A stretch of DNA of 17,480 bases, taken from assembly GCA_013203755.1 (NCBI GenBank), contig JABMPI010000780.1, forward strand, positions 1 to 17,480, read 5' to 3'. Origin of the DNA: Bacteroidota bacterium. Its GTDB lineage: Bacteria; Bacteroidota; Bacteroidia; Bacteroidales; Prolixibacteraceae. Each line of letters starts with the position of its first letter. Within the stretch, counting starts at the first letter, position 1. Of the stretch, positions 1 through 7,608 are shown one piece after another. A program made the position numbers and the translations under genes. A model generated the notes under the pieces. That model made no database searches and had not been told where the DNA came from. It saw only the letters and a list, made by a program, of their open reading frames with translations.

Positions 1-215
1 CGTGCTTGCTGACCTTCTCTAAAGGTTGTGTCAGTAATAACGTTATGCCGTTCTTTGACAGACTTTGGATCAAATTCAATAGCTTCACCATCGATGTATT
101 CGATAAGTGGCCCGTCAAATTTGATCAATGGAGGTAAATTGTAATCAAATGTTTTTTCAAGAAGATTGGGTTCAGTTGCATCAACCAGCGGATGAAATTT
201 TTGTCTGTTACTCAT
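1..215 (-). CDS. HMGL-like (isopropylmalate/homocitrate synthase type) enzyme, N-terminal part, cut by window edge
   Basis: Only the first 71 codons are inside the window; the gene continues past position 1. The reading begins MSNRQKFHPLV and ends in DTTFREGQQA at residues 62-71. DTTxRxGxQ is the first conserved motif of the DRE-TIM metallolyase (HMGL-like) family, which includes 2-isopropylmalate, homocitrate and citramalate synthases. In that family the Asp binds the divalent metal and the Arg helps catalysis. The roughly 60-residue leader before this motif is longer than in plain LeuA, so the exact substrate cannot be assigned. The start is supported by an AGAAAGGA ribosome-binding site (positions 223-230) about 7 bases before the ATG, unusually good for this window. 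It lies 96 bp downstream of the DUF4954 gene on the same strand, so it may be read from the same transcript or from its own promoter in that gap. Confidence 0.75.
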   Translation of the reverse strand, partial: MSNRQKFHPLVDATEPNLLEKTFDYNLPPLIKFDGPLIEYIDGEAIEFDPKSVKERHNVITDTTFREGQQA

Positions 216-311
216 AATTCTGTCCTTTCTAAATTAATTCAGTTTATAATTTCCAACTCTATTTTTACATCAATTTTTATCTATTAGGAATGATTTGTTA
301 CAATTTAAACT

Positions 312-2291
312 TTAAAGCTCCAGAATAATAGAAGTTATCCTTTTTGTGTCATAATTTATTTTTTCCGTTTCCCTGATTAATTCAGAGACAAATTTATTTT
401 TTTCGTAGGTGCCCCTAACATTTTCAAAATCCTGGTCGCGGACTTGTTCATCCCCATCTACACCAAAACCAATTTTTGTTATTGAATCAAACTCTTTTTC
501 AGCATCTTTAAGTATCATGTTATTTAATTTAACAGCGTTCTTCTGATATTCAGAAATTAATTGAATAACATGATCTTTTGTTAAGTCAGTAATTTTGCAT
601 TCATTTTTTAATTCAATAATGCTGGCACACCAGTTCCATGCTAAGTCGTTGTACTGCCCAAATATTTCGGTTAATGAACTCTGAATACCATCGATAGAAA
701 ATATTTCCCCATTAATTATATCTGCCCTGAAATTGTTGAAAGAATCTTCAGACATAAACATGCCCAAAATATCAACCCAATTGCCTTTTCCATTTTCTCC
801 AACCGGTTTCAGTCTTTCAATAACATCGTTAAAAGATGAAAATGCAGTTATCTCTCCTATTCGTTTTAATACTTCGCCGCCTACATAAATATTTATTAGC
901 AATTCATAATATTTTCGCGTAGTTCGTAACATTAACCGCAAAATATTAATTCCCTTATAATTTACAAATTCCCTGGTTCTTGGCGTGTTTTCGCTTAGTG
1001 TTTTTAATACTTCGCTACCTTTCAGCACTCGCCCCATAATATACGGGTTAAGAAATTCAAAGTTTATTAAATCCAGTTTCCCCGGACCTTCCCTTCGATC
1101 ACGGGTTGGCCATTTTTCGCTATCACGTTTTGTTCCCACAGTAAACAGGTTCATTGCCGGAGTAATTACGCTTTTCCCATTTTCAACGGTAATATACGAA
1201 AATGGAAGATCTGACGTATCGAAATTTCCACCATGTTTGTCCATTACAACCGAAAACGCACCTATTCTGCATGGCCATAATAAATATGAAAACGATCCGG
1301 TTTTAGACCCACGTTCCACAATTCCCTGATGCAAAGGTCCCAATTTGTACATGTGATTACTTTGGTTGGTTCCACTTCCAGCATTAAAGAATGAGAACAT
1401 TCCTGCAATAAGCAAGGTTGATTTGTGATGGGTAACTGTATAGGGGCCTGCAAAAAGGCTGCAGGCTTCGCCATGAAACCCTTCGCAATTTGCAAAGAAA
1501 GCAGACCCTTCGGATGAGAATTGTTTTCCCATTTTTACCCCTTGCCCAACAAAGGTTGAGGTAAGTATTGCACCACTGTCGATAGTTGATCCGGAAAGCA
1601 CAATAAATTTTTTTGCGATAACATCTTCCCCAATTTTTACCGGAGCTTCCTTGCAGCTTACAATAGTACCCTCCTCTAAATTTGATGCACCGGAAATAAC
1701 TGTATGTGCTCCAACATTTACATTCCTCAAAGAGATTGTATTTGTGATACGAGCATTTTCTCCAATGTTGCCTGTGGTTGATTTTTTACTCTCTATGTAA
1801 CGGGCAATGATGTTTGTAATTTTTTCCGTCAGTTTTTTATCATGGCGATAAACCACAAGCATATATGCAACCTGAGCCGACAATTTATCAAAAATTGGAA
1901 GTTCTCTGCCTCCGCCTTCATTCAAAACTTCAATCTCGGTGCCATTCCCAAATGCAGTTTCACCATTAACAACTACAGTACCTACGTTTTCGATAACCAC
2001 ATTATTGGCAACAGTGTAATTTACAAGGCTATTTACATTGCAGATTAATACATTATCTCCGATAGTGCAATTCTCAATATAACTGTTTTTTATACCGGCT
2101 GGTTTATTGATTGATTTTTCTACCTCGATTTTATCTCTAAGGAATCCGAGTTTTACAGCCCCGGCAAACTGTGTATTAAAAATATTTTCAGATGAAAACT
2201 TGGCAGTTACCAGAACATCTACCCAATTTTCAGCTGAACAACCTTGTTGTTTAAGAATTTTTATTTCAGAATCGTTAAGATTTCTGTACAT
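312..2291 (-). CDS. DUF4954-type left-handed beta-helix protein, 659 aa
   Basis: I recognise this as the large DUF4954-type protein of Bacteroidota, sometimes annotated as UDP-N-acetylglucosamine pyrophosphorylase-like; its activity has not, to my knowledge, been established. Residues about 65-125 and 175-260 show hexapeptide-like turns (for example NCTIGDNVLI, IGENARITN, STIDSGAIL), the pattern of left-handed beta-helices in acyltransferases and sugar-nucleotide enzymes. A conserved-looking core follows (residues about 265-400: HGEACSLFAGPYTVTHHKST, LLWPCRIGAFSVVMDKHGG), rich in His and Cys. The last 250 residues are helical and charged. There is no signal peptide, so it is probably cytoplasmic. 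It starts 5 bp after the nagB stop codon, so the two are almost certainly cotranscribed. That pairing suggests a role in amino-sugar metabolism, but no enzymatic step should be assumed. Confidence 0.8.
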   Translation of the reverse strand: MYRNLNDSEIKILKQQGCSAENWVDVLVTAKFSSENIFNTQFAGAVKLGFLRDKIEVEKSINKPAGIKNSYIENCTIGDNVLICNVNSLVNYTVANNVVIENVGTVVVNGETAFGNGTEIEVLNEGGGRELPIFDKLSAQVAYMLVVYRHDKKLTEKITNIIARYIESKKSTTGNIGENARITNTISLRNVNVGAHTVISGASNLEEGTIVSCKEAPVKIGEDVIAKKFIVLSGSTIDSGAILTSTFVGQGVKMGKQFSSEGSAFFANCEGFHGEACSLFAGPYTVTHHKSTLLIAGMFSFFNAGSGTNQSNHMYKLGPLHQGIVERGSKTGSFSYLLWPCRIGAFSVVMDKHGGNFDTSDLPFSYITVENGKSVITPAMNLFTVGTKRDSEKWPTRDRREGPGKLDLINFEFLNPYIMGRVLKGSEVLKTLSENTPRTREFVNYKGINILRLMLRTTRKYYELLINIYVGGEVLKRIGEITAFSSFNDVIERLKPVGENGKGNWVDILGMFMSEDSFNNFRADIINGEIFSIDGIQSSLTEIFGQYNDLAWNWCASIIELKNECKITDLTKDHVIQLISEYQKNAVKLNNMILKDAEKEFDSITKIGFGVDGDEQVRDQDFENVRGTYEKNKFVSELIRETEKINYDTKRITSIILEL

Positions 2292-2296
2292 GATTC

Positions 2297-3106
2297 TTAT
2301 AATTCAGAGAAAGTTTTTAATTCCTCGTTTTCTATATCTTTAAAATATTTGGCCGTACCAACTTTTAGTTCATAAGTAGAATCTTCGTCGCAAACAATCA
2401 TTCCTCTTTGGTGAAGTTGAAGGACAGAAACGGTCCACATGTGATTTACACCTTCTTCAACCACTTTTTGCAATGCCCTTGCTTTGTTGTATCCATTAAT
2501 AATAATTACAACTTCATCTGACTGCATAACCGTGTCTACACCAACCGTTAATGCTGTTTTTGGCACTTTGTTAATGTCATTCCCAAAGAATCTTGAGTTG
2601 GCAAGAATTGTATCGTAAGTTAACGTTTTTACCCTTGTTTTTGATTTTAACGAAGATCCGGGTTCGTTAAATGCGATATGTCCATCGGGTCCTATTCCCC
2701 CAAGGAATAATTTGATTCCGCCTAAACGTGCAATTTTTGCTTCATAATCTGCACATTCTTTTTCTAAGTCCGGTGCATTGCCATTTAATACATTAATATT
2801 TTCACGAGGGATATCGATGTGGTTGAATAAATTTTTATCCATAAAGAAGTGATAACTTTGAGGATGATCTTCAGGAATGTTTACATACTCATCCATATTA
2901 AAGGTAACTACGTTTTGGAAAGAAACTTTTCCCTCTTTTACCAATTCGATTAACTCGGTATAAGTTCCGATTGGAGAAGATCCGGTTGGTAATCCAAGCA
3001 CGAAAGGTTTTTCGGGTGTTGGGTTAAATTCACTTATCCTTTTAGCAATATAATGTGCTGTCCATTTACTTAATTGTAAATAATTGTCGTGCATTAAAAT
3101 TCTCAT
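2297..3106 (-). CDS. nagB: Glucosamine-6-phosphate deaminase
   Basis: The 269-residue protein aligns from its first residue with E. coli NagB (266 aa), without a gap over at least the first 210 residues. It converts glucosamine 6-phosphate to fructose 6-phosphate and ammonia in the cytoplasm, the step joining amino-sugar catabolism to glycolysis. All key residues are present: the phosphate loop LGLPTGSSP (37-45), D72 in NMDEY, D141 and H143 in GIGPDGHIAFNE, E148, and phosphate ligands R172 and K208. The residues of the E. coli GlcNAc-6-phosphate allosteric site (Met1, S151, R158, K160, T161) are also conserved, so allosteric control is possible. The DUF4954 gene follows after 5 bp. Upstream lies a decayed gene rather than a partner gene, so the promoter is probably inside or at the end of that relic. 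Confidence 0.96.
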   Translation of the reverse strand: MRILMHDNYLQLSKWTAHYIAKRISEFNPTPEKPFVLGLPTGSSPIGTYTELIELVKEGKVSFQNVVTFNMDEYVNIPEDHPQSYHFFMDKNLFNHIDIPRENINVLNGNAPDLEKECADYEAKIARLGGIKLFLGGIGPDGHIAFNEPGSSLKSKTRVKTLTYDTILANSRFFGNDINKVPKTALTVGVDTVMQSDEVVIIINGYNKARALQKVVEEGVNHMWTVSVLQLHQRGMIVCDEDSTYELKVGTAKYFKDIENEELKTFSEL

Positions 3107-3139
3107 CGTTTTTATATTTAAAAAGTTTATAATTTAATT

Positions 3140-3152
3140 GTTATTAAATAAC
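3140..3152. promoter_or_regulatory. Perfect short palindrome upstream of nagB
   Basis: GTTATT-A-AATAAC is a perfect inverted repeat with 6-base arms and a 1-base centre, 34-46 bases before the nagB start codon. It overlaps the last codon and stop of the decayed gene upstream. The position suits an operator, and the nearby ROK regulator is an obvious candidate ligand. However, short A/T palindromes are common by chance here, and the same sequence was not found in front of the ROK gene. Confidence 0.25.
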
Positions 3153-3470
3153 ATTTTTCGTGTCGGCAATACCATCATTAGCTATTACAGCTCTTTCTCT
3201 GGCACCCATCAAAATTTTTGAAGATTTTATTTGCGTAATCATATCTAATGCAGCCTTTTTGCAACAGGAGTTGTTCTGAAACCTACATCTTTAAATATTT
3301 TTATTCGCGGGTGCTTAAATTGCAGTAAATACTTGTTCTGTTTCATGTTTTGAGTTTACATTTTTTGCAACTCCGTCTATGTTTGATTTATGGATAATAT
3401 CGTTAGATATAACTTTCATTACAGCAGTATAACCAATGCTATTTATTATTTTACCTGTCTTATTTACTAC
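3144..3470 (-). pseudogene. Relic of ADP-forming acetate-CoA ligase, ATP-grasp (beta) portion
   Basis: Read on the minus strand, three pieces resemble the ATP-grasp part of ADP-forming acetate/acyl-CoA ligases. Piece A (3470-3318) reads INSIGYTAVMKVISNDIIHK and then SNIDGVAKNVNSKHE, matching the family pattern IGYPVVxKxxSxxIxHKSDxGGV, and ends at an in-frame TAA (3315-3317). Piece B (about 3310-3261) reads KIFKDVGFRTTPVAK, matching the downstream xxFKDVxFRxxP motif; about 60 residues normally lying between A and B are absent. Piece C (3255-3144) continues as AALDMITQIKSSKILMGARE, but only after a one-base frameshift in the run of five T (A on the coding strand) at 3256-3260. The N-terminal part, the last 30 or so residues and the CoA-binding domain are also missing. 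The gene is therefore dead by truncation, internal deletion, a stop and a frameshift. The call rests on remembered family motifs, not on a search. Confidence 0.72.
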
Positions 3471-3487
3471 TCAATTATAGAAATTAA

Positions 3488-3730
3488 TTAATCCAGATAA
3501 CCGGCTATAAAATCAACTGCTCCTGAGATGGTTTGCACTGATACGGCTCCATCTTCATCCATTTCAATATCGAATTCTTCTTCAAAGGCTGCAACCATCT
3601 GAATACTTTGAATAGAATCTGCACCCAAATCAAGAACAAAATTTGCATCATCATCAATATCAGATTGGTTAATTTTTAAAATTTCTGAAACTGCTTTTTT
3701 TACTTTTTGTTTTACTTCTTCGTGTTCCAT
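3488..3730 (-). CDS. Stand-alone acyl carrier protein-like (phosphopantetheine-binding) protein
   Basis: This 80-residue acidic protein has the four-helix acyl carrier protein pattern. The phosphopantetheine attachment site is LGADSIQSIQ with the serine at residue 39. DSI replaces the usual DSL, and the recognition helix reads MVAAFEEEFDIEM. The C-terminus (VQTISGAVDFIAGYL) also fits. It is a carrier for acyl or aminoacyl groups on a 4'-phosphopantetheine arm, but the partner enzymes are unknown. No ketosynthase, acyltransferase, adenylation enzyme or phosphopantetheinyl transferase gene is in the window. It sits alone, with a terminator about 130 bp upstream that separates it from the fusion gene, and a gene relic downstream. 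It is unlikely to be the housekeeping AcpP, which normally neighbours fabF. Confidence 0.85.
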   Translation of the reverse strand: MEHEEVKQKVKKAVSEILKINQSDIDDDANFVLDLGADSIQSIQMVAAFEEEFDIEMDEDGAVSVQTISGAVDFIAGYLD

Positions 3731-3796
3731 AATAGTATATTTTTTAGCAACTGAATGAAAAGTTTTGAAAAATATTATGTTGAAATAAATTTCTTT

Positions 3797-3820
3797 TTAA
3801 ATTTATTAAAATAAATTTAA
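3797..3820. promoter_or_regulatory. 24-base A/T palindrome in the acyl carrier protein gene upstream region
   Basis: TTAAATTTATT-AA-AATAAATTTAA is a perfect inverted repeat with 11-base arms and a 2-base spacer, 67-90 bases before the carrier protein start. No T-run or GC-rich stem makes it a terminator, and the real terminator lies 40 bases further upstream. An operator or AT-rich promoter element is possible. The all-A/T composition raises the chance of coincidence. Confidence 0.3.
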
Positions 3821-3860
3821 GTATGCAAGAGGTAAGAGAATAGTATTAAATAAGTTTTTC

Positions 3861-3908
3861 AAATTAAAAAATCCCGGGAATTCACAATCAGTAAATTTCC
3901 GGGATTTT
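3861..3908 (-). terminator. Intrinsic terminator after the NagB-like/PIG-L fusion gene
   Basis: On the minus strand the 10-base arms AAAATCCCGG (right arm at 3899-3908) and CCGGGATTTT (left arm at 3868-3877) form a stem around a loop of about 21 bases, followed by a T-rich tract (3861-3871). It begins 25 bases after the fusion-gene stop codon and is a standard Rho-independent terminator. It separates the ROK/fusion operon from the acyl carrier protein gene. Confidence 0.85.
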
Positions 3909-3932
3909 ACTAATATAAAATTAGCTTGATTA

Positions 3933-6254
3933 TCAAAATATTCCTTCCATTGTTTTTTCCATTTTGAAAGCTTCTTCAAGGAAATCTTCCACATTTAAAT
4001 CGCGATGAAAAACCATTCCGTGGGTTGCTCGTAACAGTGGCGATTCGTTTTGGTAGAAGTAATTTTTCCCTAATAAAAATTGGATTTGTTTGTGTTGTTC
4101 AAACCAAATACTTTGTGTGAGTTCGCTAAATCTACCATCTAGCTGGTAACTTGGAAACGACGCATTTACCTGGGTTACGTAACATTCTTCGAATGATTTA
4201 TTTAGTGTTGCCAATGAATTCAGCGATACAGGAACGATAACTTCTGCATCCCACGGATTGTATTTAAACCATACATTTCGGTAACCCACAATTCGGAGCT
4301 TACTCAAATCTTCCTCTTTGTTCCAGGCTTCAACAGCTTTTGCGATAGCTTGTAAAACTTTATAATGCGTGTCTGGCCCGCTTCCTTGCGGATCCATTGC
4401 CAAACTTACAATTGTAGGTTTGTATTTTCTGAAATCTTCAAGAATAGGTAATACATCTCTGTCAAAATCGGACTGACTTGAAAAAGCATCGCCAGAATAA
4501 AATCCCAAATGAAGGTGGTGAACATTTTTCACCATAATCCCGTAGTGTGCCCAAACCAGTTCCTCTTCGAACTCGCGAATCATACCTTTCAGTTTCTGAA
4601 CCTTTGGTGGATTTTTACCTCCGTCGTAACTATTTTTCAATACACTTAATATTTCATAAATAGTTTCTCTTAGTTCTTCTTTGGTTTTAATGCCCCATAT
4701 AGAAACCAGAGCCCGAATTAAACGATGGCAAACTCCTCGTCGCTTTTCTTCGTCGTCCTGAGCAGCAATATTATCCAGATAGTGATAAATATCTTTATCC
4801 CATTTGTATTTGTAACCATCTTTAAAAAAGTCAGGAAAATCAATCATCTCAATTTTTCCATGAGACATTAAATCTTTTGTGTCGATCAATAAATCGTAAA
4901 GGAAAGTGTTGGTTACCGCTGTAAATCCTGAAGTTAGGACAGAAAAGTGCATCTCGTTACTGGCATCGCGCGACTGGCGGTTGGTCGATGGCATAATTCC
5001 CAGCATAATATCATCGTGATGAGGCCCGGTATGATAGTAGACTTGATTGATCTCTTTTTGCATTCCCCTCTCCATTTTAGCTAAAATGGAATCGATAACA
5101 GTTTGTACTGTTTTGTCATTCAGCCCGGGAATCATTCTGCAATATTTATCTGCCTTTAAATCATCCAATTCTAGTTTTGGTCCAAATTTGTTTACTTTTT
5201 TGCAAAGTTCCATTACAGCACGTTCCGTTTTTTTGTGCGTCCATGGTCCGTTTTTGTAAAAGTAATCAGTACTGTCCTCCAATTTTACCGCTGCTCCATC
5301 AGTCAAATAAAAACGGCCATTTTTTAATTTGTGTAGCGAAGATGCAGGAGATGTTACTGTTGGTTTATTTTCTAATGCTTCTTTTATTGTTTCGGCAATT
5401 GCTTCTCCTGCAGCAAAAATAATGGCTTTATTGTTTACATTGTAACTAATTGTTCCCAATCCAATTGTTATTACCAATCTGTTTTTCGAGACTTCAATTC
5501 CACCAAGGTCTGCAGCTGTAATTGCCTGAGTTTCGAAATTAGTTTTTGTAAGTCTGGTAGTTGAAAAGTGGTCGGATCCTTTCGTGTTGAAAGCAATGTG
5601 ACCGTCGGGACCAATGCCGCTAAGGAAGAAGCCAATGCCGCCTTTTTTGCGAATTTCATTTTCGTAGCTGGTACACCAATTATCGATCTTAAAAAGCGAA
5701 TCTTTTTGAAGTTGTTCTGTGCTTGATTTTGCCTCTCTAAATCGTAGTGAAAGATCTATAATATAATCTGGAAAGACTTCGGTGAAATGTTTATTTTCGG
5801 CTAATTCAATTTCTTCTGAATTGATTAACAGCGCATTCTCTTTCTTTAGTCCAAACCCATCGACGTAATATTTTTGTGCATAATTACACAGACTATTGTG
5901 TTGCTCTGTTTTAATGGGATAAAATTCACCCATTTGTACAAATTGGAGATTGCTTAAATCTGGTTTTTTAAGGTTGCTTAAATTAAATTTTGAGAGAATA
6001 TCTTTCCCTTTTTTATTGTCCCAATTGTCGAGGAGTAAATGTGTAAACTGAATAAAATGCTGGGCAGTTTTCCCGGTGGGTAAACTAATTACTCCATTGG
6101 GGTTTTCTCCGGCCCACTCCAAAAAACTTAAAGCTGAAAGAAGTCCCAGTTTCGGGAAGCTTTCAACAGTTATATAAGGGAATAGAGTTGAAAGATCTTG
6201 TAATTTGGCTTCTTTAAAAAAAGCCTTTTCAACCTCTGTGAAGTTTAATTTCAT
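3933..6254 (-). CDS. Fusion of a diverged NagB-like domain and a PIG-L family zinc deacetylase domain, 773 aa
   Basis: Residues about 30-330 form a NagB/SugarP-isomerase fold domain: phosphate loop LPTGKTA (58-64) and GIGPDGHIAFNT (213-224). Residues about 400-770 form a PIG-L/LmbE-type domain with PHHDDIMLG (411-419), the variant of PHPDDE whose His and Asp bind zinc, and the downstream GPDTHYK (626-632). PIG-L enzymes remove N-acetyl groups from GlcNAc derivatives. Aligned to the nagB product in this window, the deaminase domain lacks several key residues: D72 becomes G109, E148 becomes T224, R172 becomes Ala, K208 becomes Ala. D141 and H143 remain as D217 and H219. It is therefore doubtful as a glucosamine-6-phosphate deaminase and may bind another ligand. 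No signal peptide is seen. The gene starts 5 bp after the ROK gene stop, so the two form an operon. Confidence 0.9.
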   Translation of the reverse strand: MKLNFTEVEKAFFKEAKLQDLSTLFPYITVESFPKLGLLSALSFLEWAGENPNGVISLPTGKTAQHFIQFTHLLLDNWDNKKGKDILSKFNLSNLKKPDLSNLQFVQMGEFYPIKTEQHNSLCNYAQKYYVDGFGLKKENALLINSEEIELAENKHFTEVFPDYIIDLSLRFREAKSSTEQLQKDSLFKIDNWCTSYENEIRKKGGIGFFLSGIGPDGHIAFNTKGSDHFSTTRLTKTNFETQAITAADLGGIEVSKNRLVITIGLGTISYNVNNKAIIFAAGEAIAETIKEALENKPTVTSPASSLHKLKNGRFYLTDGAAVKLEDSTDYFYKNGPWTHKKTERAVMELCKKVNKFGPKLELDDLKADKYCRMIPGLNDKTVQTVIDSILAKMERGMQKEINQVYYHTGPHHDDIMLGIMPSTNRQSRDASNEMHFSVLTSGFTAVTNTFLYDLLIDTKDLMSHGKIEMIDFPDFFKDGYKYKWDKDIYHYLDNIAAQDDEEKRRGVCHRLIRALVSIWGIKTKEELRETIYEILSVLKNSYDGGKNPPKVQKLKGMIREFEEELVWAHYGIMVKNVHHLHLGFYSGDAFSSQSDFDRDVLPILEDFRKYKPTIVSLAMDPQGSGPDTHYKVLQAIAKAVEAWNKEEDLSKLRIVGYRNVWFKYNPWDAEVIVPVSLNSLATLNKSFEECYVTQVNASFPSYQLDGRFSELTQSIWFEQHKQIQFLLGKNYFYQNESPLLRATHGMVFHRDLNVEDFLEEAFKMEKTMEGIF

Positions 6255-6259
6255 ATTTA

Positions 6260-7483
6260 CTAATGTTTAGATTTTGATATTTTTTCCAGGGCGTAAGCTG
6301 CAACTCCCATTGGACCTGCTTTTGAACCCAGTTCAGAAAATTCTATCTCCGTATTGTTACTAATATCTCGATTACTGTATGTATGAATGGCTTGCTGAAT
6401 AGGTGCCAGAATAAACTGGTTTGCTTCTGCAACACGACCACCAATAATTATTAATTCAGGATTAAATATTTGAAGCAGATATGCAATTCCCCGACCCAAC
6501 CAACGTCCAACTTCCGAAAATATGGCAATGGCAAATTGGTCACCGGAATTGGCTGCCTGAATTACGTCTGTAATTTCAATTTTATCTAAATCGTTATTTG
6601 TCAATTCTTTAATTAATGAAGAATTTCCCAATTCTATCCCTTCTTTTACCATGCGTACAATTGCTGTTGCTGAAACCATTGTTTCCAAACAGCCTTGTTT
6701 TCCGCATGAACATAAAACACCGTTATCCACAATAGGTAAATGCCCGAATTCTCCTGAATATCCCGATTTTCCGGTATAAAGTTTCCCGTCTATTATAATT
6801 CCCAGACCCAAACCCCAATCTGCTTGAAGAAGTAAAACATTCTTTTTGTTTTTTGCTAATCCAAAGTGTTGTTCTGCGAATGCCCGAACCTTTGAGTCGT
6901 GGTTAAAATAGACCGGAATTCCAAAAATTGTTTTTAATTCTTCAGACAAATTAGAAACATGTGGGAAGTAGGTTTTGTTGATGCCCTCTTCTTGATTTAT
7001 TAATCCTGGAATTTCTATTCCGGCAACTAATATTTTGTTATGTGGAATATTACTGTTTTTTATAACCACCTCCAGTTTTTCGTTAACCTTATTAAAGATT
7101 GTGATATCCGATTGCATTTTTATTGGAAAGTAGTGTGGTCCACTAACTTCCTGGTTGTTGCTATTGAAAATCGAAATTATTGTTCGATTGATATTAATGG
7201 TTATTCCAACCACAAAAAAACTATCTTTAATTAAACCATAAATATTAGGGCGCCTGCCTCCGCTGGAGTTGCCTCTTCCTAATTCTTGTGCTATTCCTTC
7301 ATCAATTAATTCAACTAAAAGGCTATTAATTTTAGGTGTACTTAATTTTATTATTTTAGAAAGTTCAGAGTTAGACAATGGACCATTGAAGTAAATTGCA
7401 CGTATTATGTGTTTTTTATGACTGGTTTTTTTTAACTCAATAGCCTGGCTTTGGTTGCCTGTATTTTTAATTAGTTTTTCCAT
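6260..7483 (-). CDS. ROK family transcriptional regulator (NagC/Mlc-like)
   Basis: The 407-residue protein has an N-terminal winged helix-turn-helix (about residues 20-85, LSNSELSKIIKLSTPKINSL) followed by a ROK sugar-binding domain. ROK marks are the glycine-rich DWGLGLGIII (222-231), GYSGEFGH (241-248) and the zinc motif CSCGKQGCLE (258-267), with H248, C258, C260 and C265 as likely zinc ligands. D196 in FNHDS occupies the catalytic Asp position of ROK kinases, but the surrounding ENDAN signature is not kept, and with the DNA-binding domain present this is a regulator. The ligand is probably an amino sugar or its phosphate, inferred from the fusion gene 5 bp downstream and nagB further on. 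It is divergent from the phosphodiesterase gene at 7680 across a 196-bp gap with several short inverted repeats. Confidence 0.92.
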   Translation of the reverse strand: MEKLIKNTGNQSQAIELKKTSHKKHIIRAIYFNGPLSNSELSKIIKLSTPKINSLLVELIDEGIAQELGRGNSSGGRRPNIYGLIKDSFFVVGITININRTIISIFNSNNQEVSGPHYFPIKMQSDITIFNKVNEKLEVVIKNSNIPHNKILVAGIEIPGLINQEEGINKTYFPHVSNLSEELKTIFGIPVYFNHDSKVRAFAEQHFGLAKNKKNVLLLQADWGLGLGIIIDGKLYTGKSGYSGEFGHLPIVDNGVLCSCGKQGCLETMVSATAIVRMVKEGIELGNSSLIKELTNNDLDKIEITDVIQAANSGDQFAIAIFSEVGRWLGRGIAYLLQIFNPELIIIGGRVAEANQFILAPIQQAIHTYSNRDISNNTEIEFSELGSKAGPMGVAAYALEKISKSKH

Positions 7484-7496
7484 AATATATCGTAAG

Positions 7497-7528
7497 CAAA
7501 GATCAGAATAAATTACATTTCAGACAAT
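7497..7528 (-). promoter_or_regulatory. Candidate Bacteroidota-type promoter of the ROK operon
   Basis: On the minus strand GATCTTTG (7497-7504) matches the -7 element TAnnTTTG at all but the first base, and a TTG (7525-7527) lies 20 bases upstream as a -33 element. Transcription would begin only a few bases before the start codon, giving a short leader. The match is good but rests on a short consensus. Confidence 0.4.
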
Positions 7529-7558
7529 ACTCTTTATAAAAAAATTAAAAAGAGTGAA

Positions 7559-7608
7559 TAAGTTCTGCTAAACTTAATGATTCATTTACAATTCTTAAAT
7601 ACTTTAAG
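7559..7608. promoter_or_regulatory. Cluster of inverted repeats between the divergent ROK and phosphodiesterase genes
   Basis: Two perfect short inverted repeats lie close together: TAAGTT-ctgcta-AACTTA (7559-7576) and CTTAAA-tac-TTTAAG (7594-7608). A third, GAATT-N7-AATTC, follows at 7611-7627. They lie just upstream of the candidate ROK promoter and before the divergent gene. They are plausible operators for autoregulation by the ROK protein, but the arms are short and AT-rich. Confidence 0.25.

Noticed and set aside
985..1329. 114-codon open frame on the plus strand inside the DUF4954 gene
   Set aside because: It lies antisense within a well-supported gene and has no recognisable domain or separate upstream signals.
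1262..1495. 77-codon open frame on the minus strand in another frame of the DUF4954 gene
   Set aside because: It fully overlaps the real coding frame, which reads through with family-like sequence; no sign of a frameshift.
3107..3487. Structured leader or riboswitch before nagB
   Set aside because: The stretch is better explained as a gene relic with ATP-grasp motifs; no conserved riboswitch core was recognised.
3806..3994. 62-codon minus-strand frame overlapping the end of the fusion gene
   Set aside because: It runs through the intrinsic terminator and overlaps the fusion gene in another frame; no protein-like features.
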